A program made the translations under genes and the position numbers. 62,916 nt of DNA, taken from a virus. The notes below the pieces were generated by a model. That model was not told the DNA's origin and ran no database searches. It was given only the letters and a program-made list of their open reading frames with translations. The DNA lies in the IMG/VR virus record IMGVR_UViG_3300013094_000049, positions 1-62,916 of that record; one strand, written 5' to 3'. Positions 35,578 through 44,204 of the stretch are shown here, one piece after another; within the stretch, counting starts at the first letter, position 1; every line of letters starts with the position of its first letter.

Positions 35578-36145
35578 ACAAGTCGTTATTTAGATCGCCT
35601 TCGATCAAATAATTGTAATTTAGCGTAACTCTCCAATCGGATAACTCTGTTGGAGAGTTTGCTTTATGCATATAGCAAGCTGGAAATACTACGATCCTGC
35701 CAGCTTTAGGTTCGACAGAAGCCGCTATTGATCCATCTCCGTGATAAAATTCAGTGGCTCCTGTGCTGTCATATACATAATATAACATTGCCCACATATT
35801 AGGTTTAGGACTATCATTATGTAAACTTGCCACATTTCCAGTATTCATGCCGTTTACTCGAATACGTGTTAAGTCTCTGAGAACAGCAGTCGAATCGATA
35901 GTTTTAAGAACATGTTTCATAAAATACTCATTAAGAGTACGTACAAATTCAGGATTACCGTGATACCAACCACCTTGCCTGTTGTCAAATAACATTGCAC
36001 CAAACAACCATCCTAGTTCAGGTTTTGCAGTATCGCCATAGTGGAACGGATAATATCTATAGTTTGAAAAGTCTGTTTTTCCGTATTCTACTAACCATTC
36101 TTGTATATCGTCTAAAACGATAATTTTATCAAGATTAATTTTCAT
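35567..36145 (-). CDS. 2OG-Fe(II) dioxygenase, prolyl-4-hydroxylase-like (192 aa)
   Basis: Metal ligands are visible as ASLHNDSP (H109, D111) and CYMHKANSP (H160), and the 2-oxoglutarate Arg as DWRVTLNYNY (R172). The GRIVVFPACYMH strand is typical of phage P4H-like enzymes, and TEFYHGDGS lies between. It catalyses Fe(II)/2-oxoglutarate-dependent hydroxylation; the substrate is unknown. It is transcribed opposite to the carbamoyltransferase gene, with which its 3' end overlaps by 11 bases. Its start overlaps the stop of the HAD-like gene (ATGA), so the two are co-translated. The second, more canonical (H-x-D) oxygenase of the cassette; the one at 30818 has H-x-E. Confidence 0.8.
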   Translation of the reverse strand: MKINLDKIIVLDDIQEWLVEYGKTDFSNYRYYPFHYGDTAKPELGWLFGAMLFDNRQGGWYHGNPEFVRTLNEYFMKHVLKTIDSTAVLRDLTRIRVNGMNTGNVASLHNDSPKPNMWAMLYYVYDSTGATEFYHGDGSIAASVEPKAGRIVVFPACYMHKANSPTELSDWRVTLNYNYLIEGDLNNDLFTD

Positions 36146-36720
36146 AGAGATTCTGCAAATTCCAATAGACTAGAAAATTCTTGTGCTTTTACATTGTTGG
36201 TTAGTTCAAATGCTTTAGTTTTAAGAACACTTCCTGCAGGTTTAATTAGAACAGGAGTAGCTTTGACTTTTAATGCGGCTTTGACATCGTTTAAATCCGC
36301 ACCAATGTAATAGCTTTCTTCCCATACTACCATATTTTCATTTTGCGCACGTTCAAACATGCCCGGATTAGGTTTTACAAACGGGTCAGTCTTATCTGTA
36401 CTTGGTGCATAATATGCATTTTTAATTCTTGCACCTACTGAATCTGCGATTTCTTTTGTAGCACCTAAGATATTTTCAAAATCAACTATTTCTAAATTCT
36501 TAGTCTTGTTTGGTGGCTGTCCTGCAATAATTAAGAAATCATAACCCTTTCTAGTTAAAATGCCCAGGGCAGTTTCTACACCTTCAGCTATTGAAAGTTT
36601 GTTACCCGGAGTAAAAGGAGTAGTATTATTGTAAATTACTCCAAATAGCGTTAATCCTATTACTTTTCTACTGGCTTGCATTTGCCAAATTTCTTTAAAA
36701 TACTCAGTATACCGACCCAT
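36142..36720 (-). CDS. HAD-like protein with degenerate catalytic motifs (192 aa)
   Basis: The fold pattern resembles GmhB/histidinol-phosphatase-type HAD enzymes: GLTLFGVIYNN at residues 22-32 stands where LDRDGVIN is expected, FLIIAGQPPN where VTNQSG is expected, VKPNPGMFERA matches the RKPKPGM block (K116), and YIGADLNDVKAA matches VGDxxxD. Both motif I aspartates, including the nucleophile, are replaced (T, F), and the Gly-Asp pair of the last motif is Gly-Ala. The zinc-loop Cys are also absent. It may therefore bind rather than hydrolyse sugar phosphates, or have lost activity. It has a CGAGGAG ribosome site and is the first gene of a two-gene leftward unit. Confidence 0.65.
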   Translation of the reverse strand: MGRYTEYFKEIWQMQASRKVIGLTLFGVIYNNTTPFTPGNKLSIAEGVETALGILTRKGYDFLIIAGQPPNKTKNLEIVDFENILGATKEIADSVGARIKNAYYAPSTDKTDPFVKPNPGMFERAQNENMVVWEESYYIGADLNDVKAALKVKATPVLIKPAGSVLKTKAFELTNNVKAQEFSSLLEFAESL

Positions 36721-36785
36721 ACAAAACTCCTCGTGTTACAGTAATTTAGCATATTTTTCAGCCCGCGACAATAATATTGACTATG

Positions 36786-36793
36786 AATAAATA
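36786..36793 (+). promoter_or_regulatory. T4-type late promoter AATAAATA followed by CAGTACTG
   Basis: AATAAATA lies 20 bases before the ATG at 36814. The palindrome CAGTACTG follows two bases later (36796-36803). The same late-motif/palindrome pairing occurs at 55679-55694. Confidence 0.7.
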
Positions 36794-36813
36794 CACAGTA
36801 CTGATGAGACTAT

Positions 36814-37848
36814 ATGAACTTCACTGATTTCTTCACAAGAGGGTTTTCAAACACTCTTAAATTCAAAAATCAAGCAAACTTCTCCTTTAGAGGAACTGCT
36901 GTTACTGTAACCGCCAACACGGTGATCGATAGTTGGAACTTACAAGATTTTAGTAGTGCAACTTACGAAATTGTGATGGAGTACGGCACTGACGATGTAG
37001 AACACGTTAATATTATAGCTAGTGCTCGCGCAAATCAAGCAAGCGTAACGGTATTTGGAAGAACAAATTTAGGTCGAGACTTGGTGCAATTTACAGCTAC
37101 AGTAGACAACAATGTAGTTAAAATTATTGCAAATCCATTTTATGCCACTGATACTGTAACTCCATTGGCAGGAATTAAAGTTATCTACAAAGCTACATAC
37201 AGCGAACGAGTGCTAAAATTAAGCGTTCCGCAAACAGTAGGCGAAACAAGCTCTCTCGGTGGAGCTCAAGGTTTACAATTAAACTGGAATAATAGTAATT
37301 TACCTAATGGATTTTTATCGATAACAGAATCTGGGCTTATTGAAATTGGAGCAATTACAAACGTAGCAGTGCCCGGTCAAACTACGTTGTCAGCGGCTTT
37401 TATTCTCGACAGCTTGGCAATTACAAATAGTGATAATTCGATATCGCTAACAACAGATTCTATAGGGCGAATTTTATCATTTACAGCTAGCAATTATCCT
37501 AGTATAGGAGTTACTGGTGCATTTACTAGTAGCCTTTCAGGCACTACTAATACTATAGATCGAACAACTATTGGATCTATTGCTCCAACATACGGACAAT
37601 TTACTGTGTTAGGATCAACGGGTGCTACAACATTCTCAGGAAATACAATCATTAGACCAACTGGAACTGGAACAGTGACAATGTCATCAGCAACAACTGG
37701 TAGCATGGATAATGTGTTGATAGGATCAGTAACACCTGCAAGCGGAAGATTTTCAAATTTAACTCTTAATACAGAAACACAAGTTGGTAATAATCTTATT
37801 AATCTTAATGCTGTTAAAAAAATACTATTGCTAGGAGCAATTAAATGA
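36814..37848 (+). CDS. Baseplate/tail fibre-like structural protein (344 aa)
   Basis: The N-terminal 140 residues form a distinct domain: FFTRGFSNTLKFKNQANFSF, then SSATYEIVMEYGTDDVEHV, which looks like a conserved virion domain for attachment. The rest is fibre-like, with FLSITESGLIEIG and the repeat GSMDNVLIGSVTPASGRFSN near the C-terminus, of the form T-DN--IG--TPA-G-F--L. This repeat recurs in the next two proteins. No catalytic residues are visible. It has its own late promoter and overlaps the next gene by four bases (ATGA). It begins the second fibre block after the accessory cassette. A baseplate-proximal fibre subunit is the inferred role. Confidence 0.68.
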   Translation: MNFTDFFTRGFSNTLKFKNQANFSFRGTAVTVTANTVIDSWNLQDFSSATYEIVMEYGTDDVEHVNIIASARANQASVTVFGRTNLGRDLVQFTATVDNNVVKIIANPFYATDTVTPLAGIKVIYKATYSERVLKLSVPQTVGETSSLGGAQGLQLNWNNSNLPNGFLSITESGLIEIGAITNVAVPGQTTLSAAFILDSLAITNSDNSISLTTDSIGRILSFTASNYPSIGVTGAFTSSLSGTTNTIDRTTIGSIAPTYGQFTVLGSTGATTFSGNTIIRPTGTGTVTMSSATTGSMDNVLIGSVTPASGRFSNLTLNTETQVGNNLINLNAVKKILLLGAIK

Positions 37849-38369
37849 GTGCATATACATACATAGCAGTTTCAGGACAAAATACAATTGGTCTGAACGC
37901 AACAACAAACACGTTAACACTGGTTGGCGGAAACGGCATAGTTCTTACTACTAATTCTTCAACAAATACTGTTAATATTGCAGTGAGCCCAACGTTAAGT
38001 TTGTCTACTTTAAATGTTACTAATACGTTAAACATTAATCCTTCAACCGCTGGCACATTGGATAATATTACTATTGGTAGCATTACTCCTCGCCCTGCAA
38101 CATTTACCACATTAACCGCAACTGCAACTACAACTATATCTCCTGCTAATTTTCCAGTAACCATTAGTCCTACTGGTTCAGGATCAATAATTATTAATCC
38201 TGCAACTACTGGAACGTTAGACAACGTTGCTATTGGAGCAACTACTGCGGCCGCTGGAACATTTACCACTGTAAGTATAACTAGTACACAACAATTTGCC
38301 AGCAATAGTGCAGTGACTAAAAACTTTGCCACAGCACTTGCGGCAGCTTATGGCATAGCGATGGCTTAA
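37845..38369 (+). CDS. Fibre-like protein with TLDN-IG-TP repeats (174 aa)
   Basis: The N-terminus MSAYTYIAVSGQNTIGLNAT is followed by an LVGGNGIVLTTN strand, then two copies of the repeat: GTLDNITIGSITPRPATFTT and GTLDNVAIGATTAAAGTFTT. This repeat is frequent in phage tail fibres. The C-terminus is a short Ala-rich helix (ATALAAAYGIAMA). The start overlaps the preceding stop by four bases and the next ATG follows after one base, so the three proteins are co-translated and may form one complex. There is no visible enzymatic function. Confidence 0.65.
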   Translation: MSAYTYIAVSGQNTIGLNATTNTLTLVGGNGIVLTTNSSTNTVNIAVSPTLSLSTLNVTNTLNINPSTAGTLDNITIGSITPRPATFTTLTATATTTISPANFPVTISPTGSGSIIINPATTGTLDNVAIGATTAAAGTFTTVSITSTQQFASNSAVTKNFATALAAAYGIAMA

Positions 38370-38370
38370 T

Positions 38371-39141
38371 ATGAGTTCAGTAACTAAATTATTTCGTAGT
38401 CAAAATGGATTTACTAGTCCATATTTTGTAGTAGATTCTAATGGAAATTTAATTGCCAGTAGTCTTGTAGTTACTGGTAATAGGATTGAAATCAGTGCAG
38501 GTTGTTATATAAGCTATAACGGAAGACCTTTATTAACTAATACTAGTTTATCTAGTAGCGTAGTTAATATTCCGGGAACACTAACTAGTTTAACAGTAGG
38601 TGGTATAACTACTCTTACAGGGGCATTGACAGCAAGCGGTGGAGTTATTTCGGTAACAGGCACTGCCGGGAGCACATTAGATAATGTAACTATTGGTTCA
38701 GTTACTCCGGCTGCCGCAACATTTACAGCCCTAACAACTACTGGAAATACATCATTTGGCGGTACTAGTTCGTTTACAATTAATAATACTGGATCTGTTA
38801 CTATTAGTCCTACAGGAACTATAACACTAGGTACTCCTGGACAAATTAAGATCCTAGCAGGTAATATTCAGGCGATTACTCAAAATCAAACAATTAATTT
38901 CAGCCCAACTGGTACAGGAAATGTTGTAATTAACCCAACTGGATTAGGTTCCGTAGACAATATGACTATAGGTTTAACAACTCCTGCCGCTGGTCAAATG
39001 ACAACATTAACACTAACAGCTAATAACGAGTCTTACTGGAACGCTGTTAGTAACCCCACTAACCCTAGAAGTCAAGCAACTACTAAAAGATACGCAGAAC
39101 AAGCCGCATGGGCCATAGGATTCTTCACAAGATCAATCTAA
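38371..39141 (+). CDS. Fibre-like protein with TLDN-IG-TP repeats (256 aa)
   Basis: It begins MSSVTKLFRSQNGFTSPYFV and contains two repeats, STLDNVTIGSVTPAAATFTA and GSVDNMTIGLTTPAAGQMTT, as in the two preceding genes. The C-terminus (RSQATTKRYAEQAAWAIGFF) is a short helix-forming tail, as in many fibre proteins. It begins one base after the previous stop. Followed by a late promoter for the next, much larger gene. A fibre subunit role is inferred from repeats and position. Confidence 0.65.
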   Translation: MSSVTKLFRSQNGFTSPYFVVDSNGNLIASSLVVTGNRIEISAGCYISYNGRPLLTNTSLSSSVVNIPGTLTSLTVGGITTLTGALTASGGVISVTGTAGSTLDNVTIGSVTPAAATFTALTTTGNTSFGGTSSFTINNTGSVTISPTGTITLGTPGQIKILAGNIQAITQNQTINFSPTGTGNVVINPTGLGSVDNMTIGLTTPAAGQMTTLTLTANNESYWNAVSNPTNPRSQATTKRYAEQAAWAIGFFTRSI

Positions 39142-39154
39142 TGCCCAATGCAAT

Positions 39155-39162
39155 GATAAATA
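39155..39162 (+). promoter_or_regulatory. T4-type late promoter GATAAATA
   Basis: GATAAATA in the 46-base gap, 25 bases before the ATG at 39188, which has a CGGAGAG ribosome site. Confidence 0.75.
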
Positions 39163-39187
39163 ATACTAGATAATCGGAGAGCAATAA

Positions 39188-42100
39188 ATGGCCAAAAGTC
39201 AGATTAGACAATACGTTTTTACACCAGGGGCAGCCGGTGTAGGCACAATTCAGGTACCTGGAAAAGTTGACCTTCAACAACTTTTGGTAATTACCAATAC
39301 TACAAGAAACGTTATACTTTATAACTTTGCTGATGTAACCTATGCAGGTACAACAGTTGCAATAACTCGTGCAAACGATATTACTAACTGGTTTAATACA
39401 TTAGATAACACCGACGGTATTACAACTATTACCCTGCCTGTTAGCACAGTGGGTCAAAGTAGTACAGATACATTGCAAATTTTCTTCGAAAAACCAGAAC
39501 TAATTACTCGTCCATGGGATATGGGTACCGATGGCTTTGAACGTACTCGTGTAAGTCCTCCGCAAAGTATGATTGACGCTGACTTTGAGTATGGTATTCA
39601 GCCTACCAAGTGGTTAACAATCAGTCAAGAACGCGGTTATCCAAGCATTTATGAAATTCCAGGAACAGATACTACTGTAAGTGCAATTATTACAGATGCT
39701 AGTATTGGTACAGGCGGCGCCGCCACATCACAAAGTTTAATTACAGTAACTACGGTAGCCGCTCACGGATTAAGTATAGGTAATGCTATCACTTTGGCAG
39801 GATTAGATTCTAGTATTACTGGTTTTGAACGTGCCCAAGGATCATTTGTTGTTTATGCTGTGCCTAGTGCAACAAGTTTTACATTTTATGCTAAAGGCAA
39901 AGTAGGTTATAGCAACGGTGATAGTTTATACACTGTGGCTGCACAATTACGTTTAGGTGGATTTTACACAGGATCTAACATTAATGCAGTTATCAATGCT
40001 ACAGCGTTAGCCACAACTAGTTCTGGTAACTATGTAACATTAACTACCACAACTGGTATGACTGCCGGTTCAAGTATTGTTTTTAATACAATAAGAACAA
40101 ATGCAGTAGCTACTAACAGCGTTACACAAATTATTACATTAGGTACAAACATTGGTATGCAACCAGGTATGCCATTAGCATTTAGTGGTACAAGTTTTGG
40201 CGGTGTTGCAACAGGTACAACTTATTATGTGGTCAGTATCCAACCAGGTGCTACACAAGATAACGTTAGTATCACAATGAGTATTAACCCAAGTTTAACA
40301 CCAGTATTCATTCCAACAGCAACAGTAACTGGCGGTAACATGAACGTAGTTGGTGGTGCAAGTTTTGGTAACTTAGTAGCTGGCACACAATACTATATTG
40401 GTACTGTAGCTAACAGTACTCAAGTTACAGTCAGTAACAACGTTTTGTTTACAACAACAATTAACGCAACTAGTGCTGTAAACAACAGTGTAAGTTTAGG
40501 AACTACTACTAACATTACAGTAGGCGAGTTATTTACTGTTACTAGTGGATCAACAATTGGTAACTTAGCTCAGGGTACTTATTATGTTGTTAGTATTTTA
40601 GACGGTTCAAACGTAACAATTAGTAGCAGTAGTACATTATCTCCAGTGTTCACACAAACAACTGCATATGGTTCTATGACAGTGTCATTAGGACAAGTAT
40701 TAGCATTAACTACTGTAACAGCAGGTAACGGTTATTTGTCAGCGATCAGCACAGGTCAACCAACATTTACCTACAGTAATACTGCATCAAGTCCTAGTGC
40801 TAACTTTACAGCATCATTGACCAGTGGATCAACTGGTCAGCTTGTAGTTACAGCAGTGGCTAGCGGTGCATTAGCAATTGGCCAAGGTATTCAAACTACT
40901 GGACAAACAGTTCCTAGCGGTTGCGTAATTACAGCACAAGTTAGCGGTACTGCTGGACAAGCAGGTACATATACTGTAAACGTTACTAACGGAAGTGTTA
41001 GTTCAACTAACACATTTTATAGTGTATCAGTAGCTCCTACAATTACTGTAAACACCTATGTTAATCATGGATTTGTACCAGGACAAACTATTAACGTAGT
41101 TGTTACAAGTGATAATGGTACAAACAATCATACACTAGCACAAGGTCCGTACTACGTTGAAAACGTTACAAGTTTAACAACATTCACGTATACTGCTCGC
41201 GGTATTGGTACAATACAGCCAACTACAACTATTATTGGATCGTTATATGCTCGCGTTGATAGTTTTTTCCAACATAGACCATTCGATGGCGGCGTACAAC
41301 TAGGAACAGGAAACCCTGCACACGGATTGCAAGCAATTCGTATGAGTAAAAAGTATATTCGTTATCAATCTGGTAAAGGTATTAACTTTAATACTGGATT
41401 GTTAATGGCTCCAAATTACTTTGTACGTAGCGTTACTGCCAACGGTACAGCAATTGGATCAGTAATTACTATTGTAACAGACGATGTGGATCATGGTTGT
41501 CAAATTGGTGCTCGTGTAAGTTTACAAGGTGTATTGACTTTGGGTTTTAATGGAACTTATACTGTAACTGGTATTGTAGATGAACGTACACTACAAGTAA
41601 TAGCCTTTCAAACACTAGGTGCAATCAGCCCAACGACAGGTGCAAGTATCCAAGATCCTTGTTTATTAAGTTTTGTCGGTTGGACAGGCGCAACTGTTCG
41701 ATCAGGTACATATGATGAACAAAACGGTGTATTCTTTGAATTTGACGGCTCACAAGCGTATGTGGTTAAACGTGCTAGTACATTCCAATTAGCTGGTACT
41801 GTTAGCGTAGTTGCTGGTAGCGGTCAAGTTATTGGTATTAATTCACGTTTTGCTACACAATTAGTAGCAGGCGATCGCGTTGTTATGCGCGGTATGACAC
41901 ACGTTGTTACTCAAGTTGTTAGCCCTACTTTAATGTATGTTAATCCACAGTGGCGCGGCGCAACAAGTATAAACGGTATTAAAATTACAAAAACTATCGA
42001 CTATAAAATTCCTCAATCACAGTGGAATAAGGATCGATTTGACGGTACTAGCAGTCCATTTAATCCAAGTGGATATTTAATGACACCATCTAAAATGCAG

Positions 42101-43708
42101 ATGGTGGGTATGCAATGGACATGGTACGGTGCTGGATCTATTGACTGGATGATGCGTGGTGATGATGGTAACTACAAATTTGTTCATCGTTTGCGTAATA
42201 ACAACTTAAACAACGAAGGCTGGATGCGTACTGGTAACATGCCTGTTCGTTATGAAGTGCAAAACGAAGGTGCAAGAAGTTATATAGTAGGCGCTGGTAT
42301 GGGAAGCGGTGATCTTACAATGAGCCTATGGGATACTACATTTTTCCCAGTACCTGCTAGCGGATATACACAATCAGTATATGTAGATAATGAAATTATC
42401 ACTTATACTAATAAAACAAATGCGTATGCAACTGCCACTACTAGCGTTGGAAGTTTAGTTATTTTATCTAATACAACTAACATGGTTGCCAATCAGCCAA
42501 TTGTATTCAACAATTCACAAGGCCTTGGCTTAGGTAATATTGCAACCGGTACAACATATTATGTATTAGGTGCTCCAACAGTATTCACTGGTACAATCTT
42601 AGGTGTTACTTATACCAATGCTCCAGCTATTCAAATTTCTACTATAGCAGGATCAGGATTAGTAACGCAAGCAAATGCAGTAGCTACAACACAATTTAAT
42701 GGATTGCAAACTACTGGTTCATTGTTAGGTTGTAGTAGAGCACAAACTACTACATTATGGGCAACTGGTGGATATCGTACATTTGGTGCTGGTTCAGCAA
42801 CAGCTCATGCGGCTAATACTGGTGTCATCTTAGTTGCTCCTACGGCAAGTCCTGTTGTAAGCCATTGGGGTGCCGCGTTTGTACAAGACGGCGGATTTGA
42901 TACAGATCGTTCATATATTTTCAGTTATCAATCACCTAACATTACAATTACAACTAAGAAAACTTGTGCGTTTGCTGTGCGTCAAGCACCTAGCGTAAGT
43001 AATGCGCTAACAGGTGATTTAGGCTTACGCGAATTGATTAATCGTGCTAGTTTCTTATTACAAGCGCTGGATATTACAGCGGGTACTGGTGGTGCTAACG
43101 CGGCGTTGGTTATTGAAGGTGTTATTAATCCAAGTAACTATCCAACTGATTTAAGTAAGATTCCGTTCTACAGTTTAAACAGTACTACACTGCCAACAGG
43201 ACAACCGAGTTTCAGTCAAGTTGCTCCAGGTGCAGGCATTACGTTTGCTAACTCAGCTACTAATATTACTACAGTAACTAATACTGGTATTAATACTATT
43301 GGTGGCACATCATTTACTGTTTCTAATACTAATGGTATCCGTGTAGGTGATGACGTGTATTGCCCAACTGTTACTTCCGCGTTCTTTAGTTTAACTAAAG
43401 TAGCGTCTATTAACGGAACTACTATTACTTTAACAACAGGTGTTGCGGCAGCAGTGGCAAGCAGTACTGTAATTTACTTCTCACGTAATACAGCGGCTAC
43501 ACCAGGCGAAACAATTTTCTCATTCATTGGTTCTCCGGCTAACAAAGACTCGTTGGATCTTTCATTATTGAAAGAATTGACTAATACACCAATCGGTGGT
43601 CGCGGATGTTACCCAAATGGTCCAGACGTATTGTTTATTAACGTTTACATTACACAAGGTACTGTTATTGCTAACTTGGTTCTACGTTGGGGCGAAGCGC
43701 AAGCGTAA
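39188..43708 (+). CDS. Large virion structural protein, MAKSQIRQYVFTPG type (1506 aa)
   Basis: The N-terminus MAKSQIRQYVFTPGAAGVGT and the block MGTDGFERTRVSPPQSMIDA followed by YGIQPTKW look conserved among marine T4-like structural proteins. At about residues 180-680 mobile modules are inserted, for example SFGNLVAGTQYYIGTV. The core resumes at FFQHRPFDGGVQLG, RYQSGKGINFNTG, then one VSLQGV...FNGTYTV module copy near residues 755-815, and a conserved GMQWTWYGAGSIDWMMRGDD block. It ends VLRWGEAQA. It probably belongs to the baseplate or its fibres. The core appears about half the size of the present protein; the remainder is repetitive insertion. No enzymatic motif is seen. Confidence 0.72.
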   Translation: MAKSQIRQYVFTPGAAGVGTIQVPGKVDLQQLLVITNTTRNVILYNFADVTYAGTTVAITRANDITNWFNTLDNTDGITTITLPVSTVGQSSTDTLQIFFEKPELITRPWDMGTDGFERTRVSPPQSMIDADFEYGIQPTKWLTISQERGYPSIYEIPGTDTTVSAIITDASIGTGGAATSQSLITVTTVAAHGLSIGNAITLAGLDSSITGFERAQGSFVVYAVPSATSFTFYAKGKVGYSNGDSLYTVAAQLRLGGFYTGSNINAVINATALATTSSGNYVTLTTTTGMTAGSSIVFNTIRTNAVATNSVTQIITLGTNIGMQPGMPLAFSGTSFGGVATGTTYYVVSIQPGATQDNVSITMSINPSLTPVFIPTATVTGGNMNVVGGASFGNLVAGTQYYIGTVANSTQVTVSNNVLFTTTINATSAVNNSVSLGTTTNITVGELFTVTSGSTIGNLAQGTYYVVSILDGSNVTISSSSTLSPVFTQTTAYGSMTVSLGQVLALTTVTAGNGYLSAISTGQPTFTYSNTASSPSANFTASLTSGSTGQLVVTAVASGALAIGQGIQTTGQTVPSGCVITAQVSGTAGQAGTYTVNVTNGSVSSTNTFYSVSVAPTITVNTYVNHGFVPGQTINVVVTSDNGTNNHTLAQGPYYVENVTSLTTFTYTARGIGTIQPTTTIIGSLYARVDSFFQHRPFDGGVQLGTGNPAHGLQAIRMSKKYIRYQSGKGINFNTGLLMAPNYFVRSVTANGTAIGSVITIVTDDVDHGCQIGARVSLQGVLTLGFNGTYTVTGIVDERTLQVIAFQTLGAISPTTGASIQDPCLLSFVGWTGATVRSGTYDEQNGVFFEFDGSQAYVVKRASTFQLAGTVSVVAGSGQVIGINSRFATQLVAGDRVVMRGMTHVVTQVVSPTLMYVNPQWRGATSINGIKITKTIDYKIPQSQWNKDRFDGTSSPFNPSGYLMTPSKMQMVGMQWTWYGAGSIDWMMRGDDGNYKFVHRLRNNNLNNEGWMRTGNMPVRYEVQNEGARSYIVGAGMGSGDLTMSLWDTTFFPVPASGYTQSVYVDNEIITYTNKTNAYATATTSVGSLVILSNTTNMVANQPIVFNNSQGLGLGNIATGTTYYVLGAPTVFTGTILGVTYTNAPAIQISTIAGSGLVTQANAVATTQFNGLQTTGSLLGCSRAQTTTLWATGGYRTFGAGSATAHAANTGVILVAPTASPVVSHWGAAFVQDGGFDTDRSYIFSYQSPNITITTKKTCAFAVRQAPSVSNALTGDLGLRELINRASFLLQALDITAGTGGANAALVIEGVINPSNYPTDLSKIPFYSLNSTTLPTGQPSFSQVAPGAGITFANSATNITTVTNTGINTIGGTSFTVSNTNGIRVGDDVYCPTVTSAFFSLTKVASINGTTITLTTGVAAAVASSTVIYFSRNTAATPGETIFSFIGSPANKDSLDLSLLKELTNTPIGGRGCYPNGPDVLFINVYITQGTVIANLVLRWGEAQA

Positions 43709-43728
43709 AAATTGTTCGTTGCAGTAAT

Positions 43729-43757
43729 AAAAAAGCCGCTAAATGCGGCTTTTTTTA
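43729..43757. terminator. Bidirectional terminator between convergent genes
   Basis: AAAAAAGCCGC-TAAAT-GCGGCTTTTTT is a perfect 11-bp stem with an A-run on one side and a T-run on the other, so it works on both strands. The leftward NUDIX gene's stop codon (43755-43757) touches its right arm. Confidence 0.93.
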
Positions 43758-44204
43758 TAAGTTATCTACTATATCTATAATAGTTTGTATTTTAGTCTGT
43801 ATTACTCGATTCCGAAGACTAAGATCTAATCCTTTGTGTATAGGTTTAGGAAAACGTGACAAAGTAAACCATCCCCATGCACTATGCTCGTCGCTTAATA
43901 TAGGAACAAATTCATCTTCTACTACACAAAAATAAGTATGAAAATTAAAAACAGCGTCGTTGCTGGTAAATTTTTCTAAAGGCAAGGCTTTTTTTATAAC
44001 GGGTAATGATCCTAATTCTTCTTCAATTTCACGTTGTAGTCCTTGCCATGGATTTTCGTGAGCCAGATTAGTGCCGCCTACCAGTCCCCAAGTATCAGCA
44101 TGTTTACCATGATTTTTTTGTAACAGTAAAAATCGTCGTGTAGATTTGGCACATATTAACGCACCGCTACAAATAATTTTATCTGTTATAGTTCTAGTCT
44201 CCAT
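43755..44204 (-). CDS. NUDIX hydrolase (149 aa)
   Basis: A complete Nudix box is visible from G44 to G65: GTNLAHE, seven residues, then REIEEELG. The residue spacing fits G-x5-E-x7-RE-x-x-EE-x-G. The preceding TWGLVGG strand and a C-terminal WFTLSRFPKPIHK segment also fit. NUDIX enzymes hydrolyse nucleoside diphosphates linked to another group (for example oxidised dNTPs, ADP-sugars or capped RNA); the substrate cannot be told here. Its start overlaps the end of gp15 by 19 bases, so it is translated with the neck/tail genes. Phage NUDIX genes are common, but one appended to gp14-gp15 is noteworthy. An ADP-sugar activity would fit the glycan cassette; this is speculation. Confidence 0.88.
   Translation of the reverse strand: METRTITDKIICSGALICAKSTRRFLLLQKNHGKHADTWGLVGGTNLAHENPWQGLQREIEEELGSLPVIKKALPLEKFTSNDAVFNFHTYFCVVEDEFVPILSDEHSAWGWFTLSRFPKPIHKGLDLSLRNRVIQTKIQTIIDIVDNL

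Noticed and set aside
35589-35610. Hairpin GATCG-CCTT-CGATC at the convergent end of the carbamoyltransferase and oxygenase genes as a terminator
   Set aside because: Short stem without a T-run, located in coding sequence of the leftward gene.
43687-43935. Rightward frame after the 1506-aa gene
   Set aside because: It runs through the bidirectional terminator and is antisense to the NUDIX gene.
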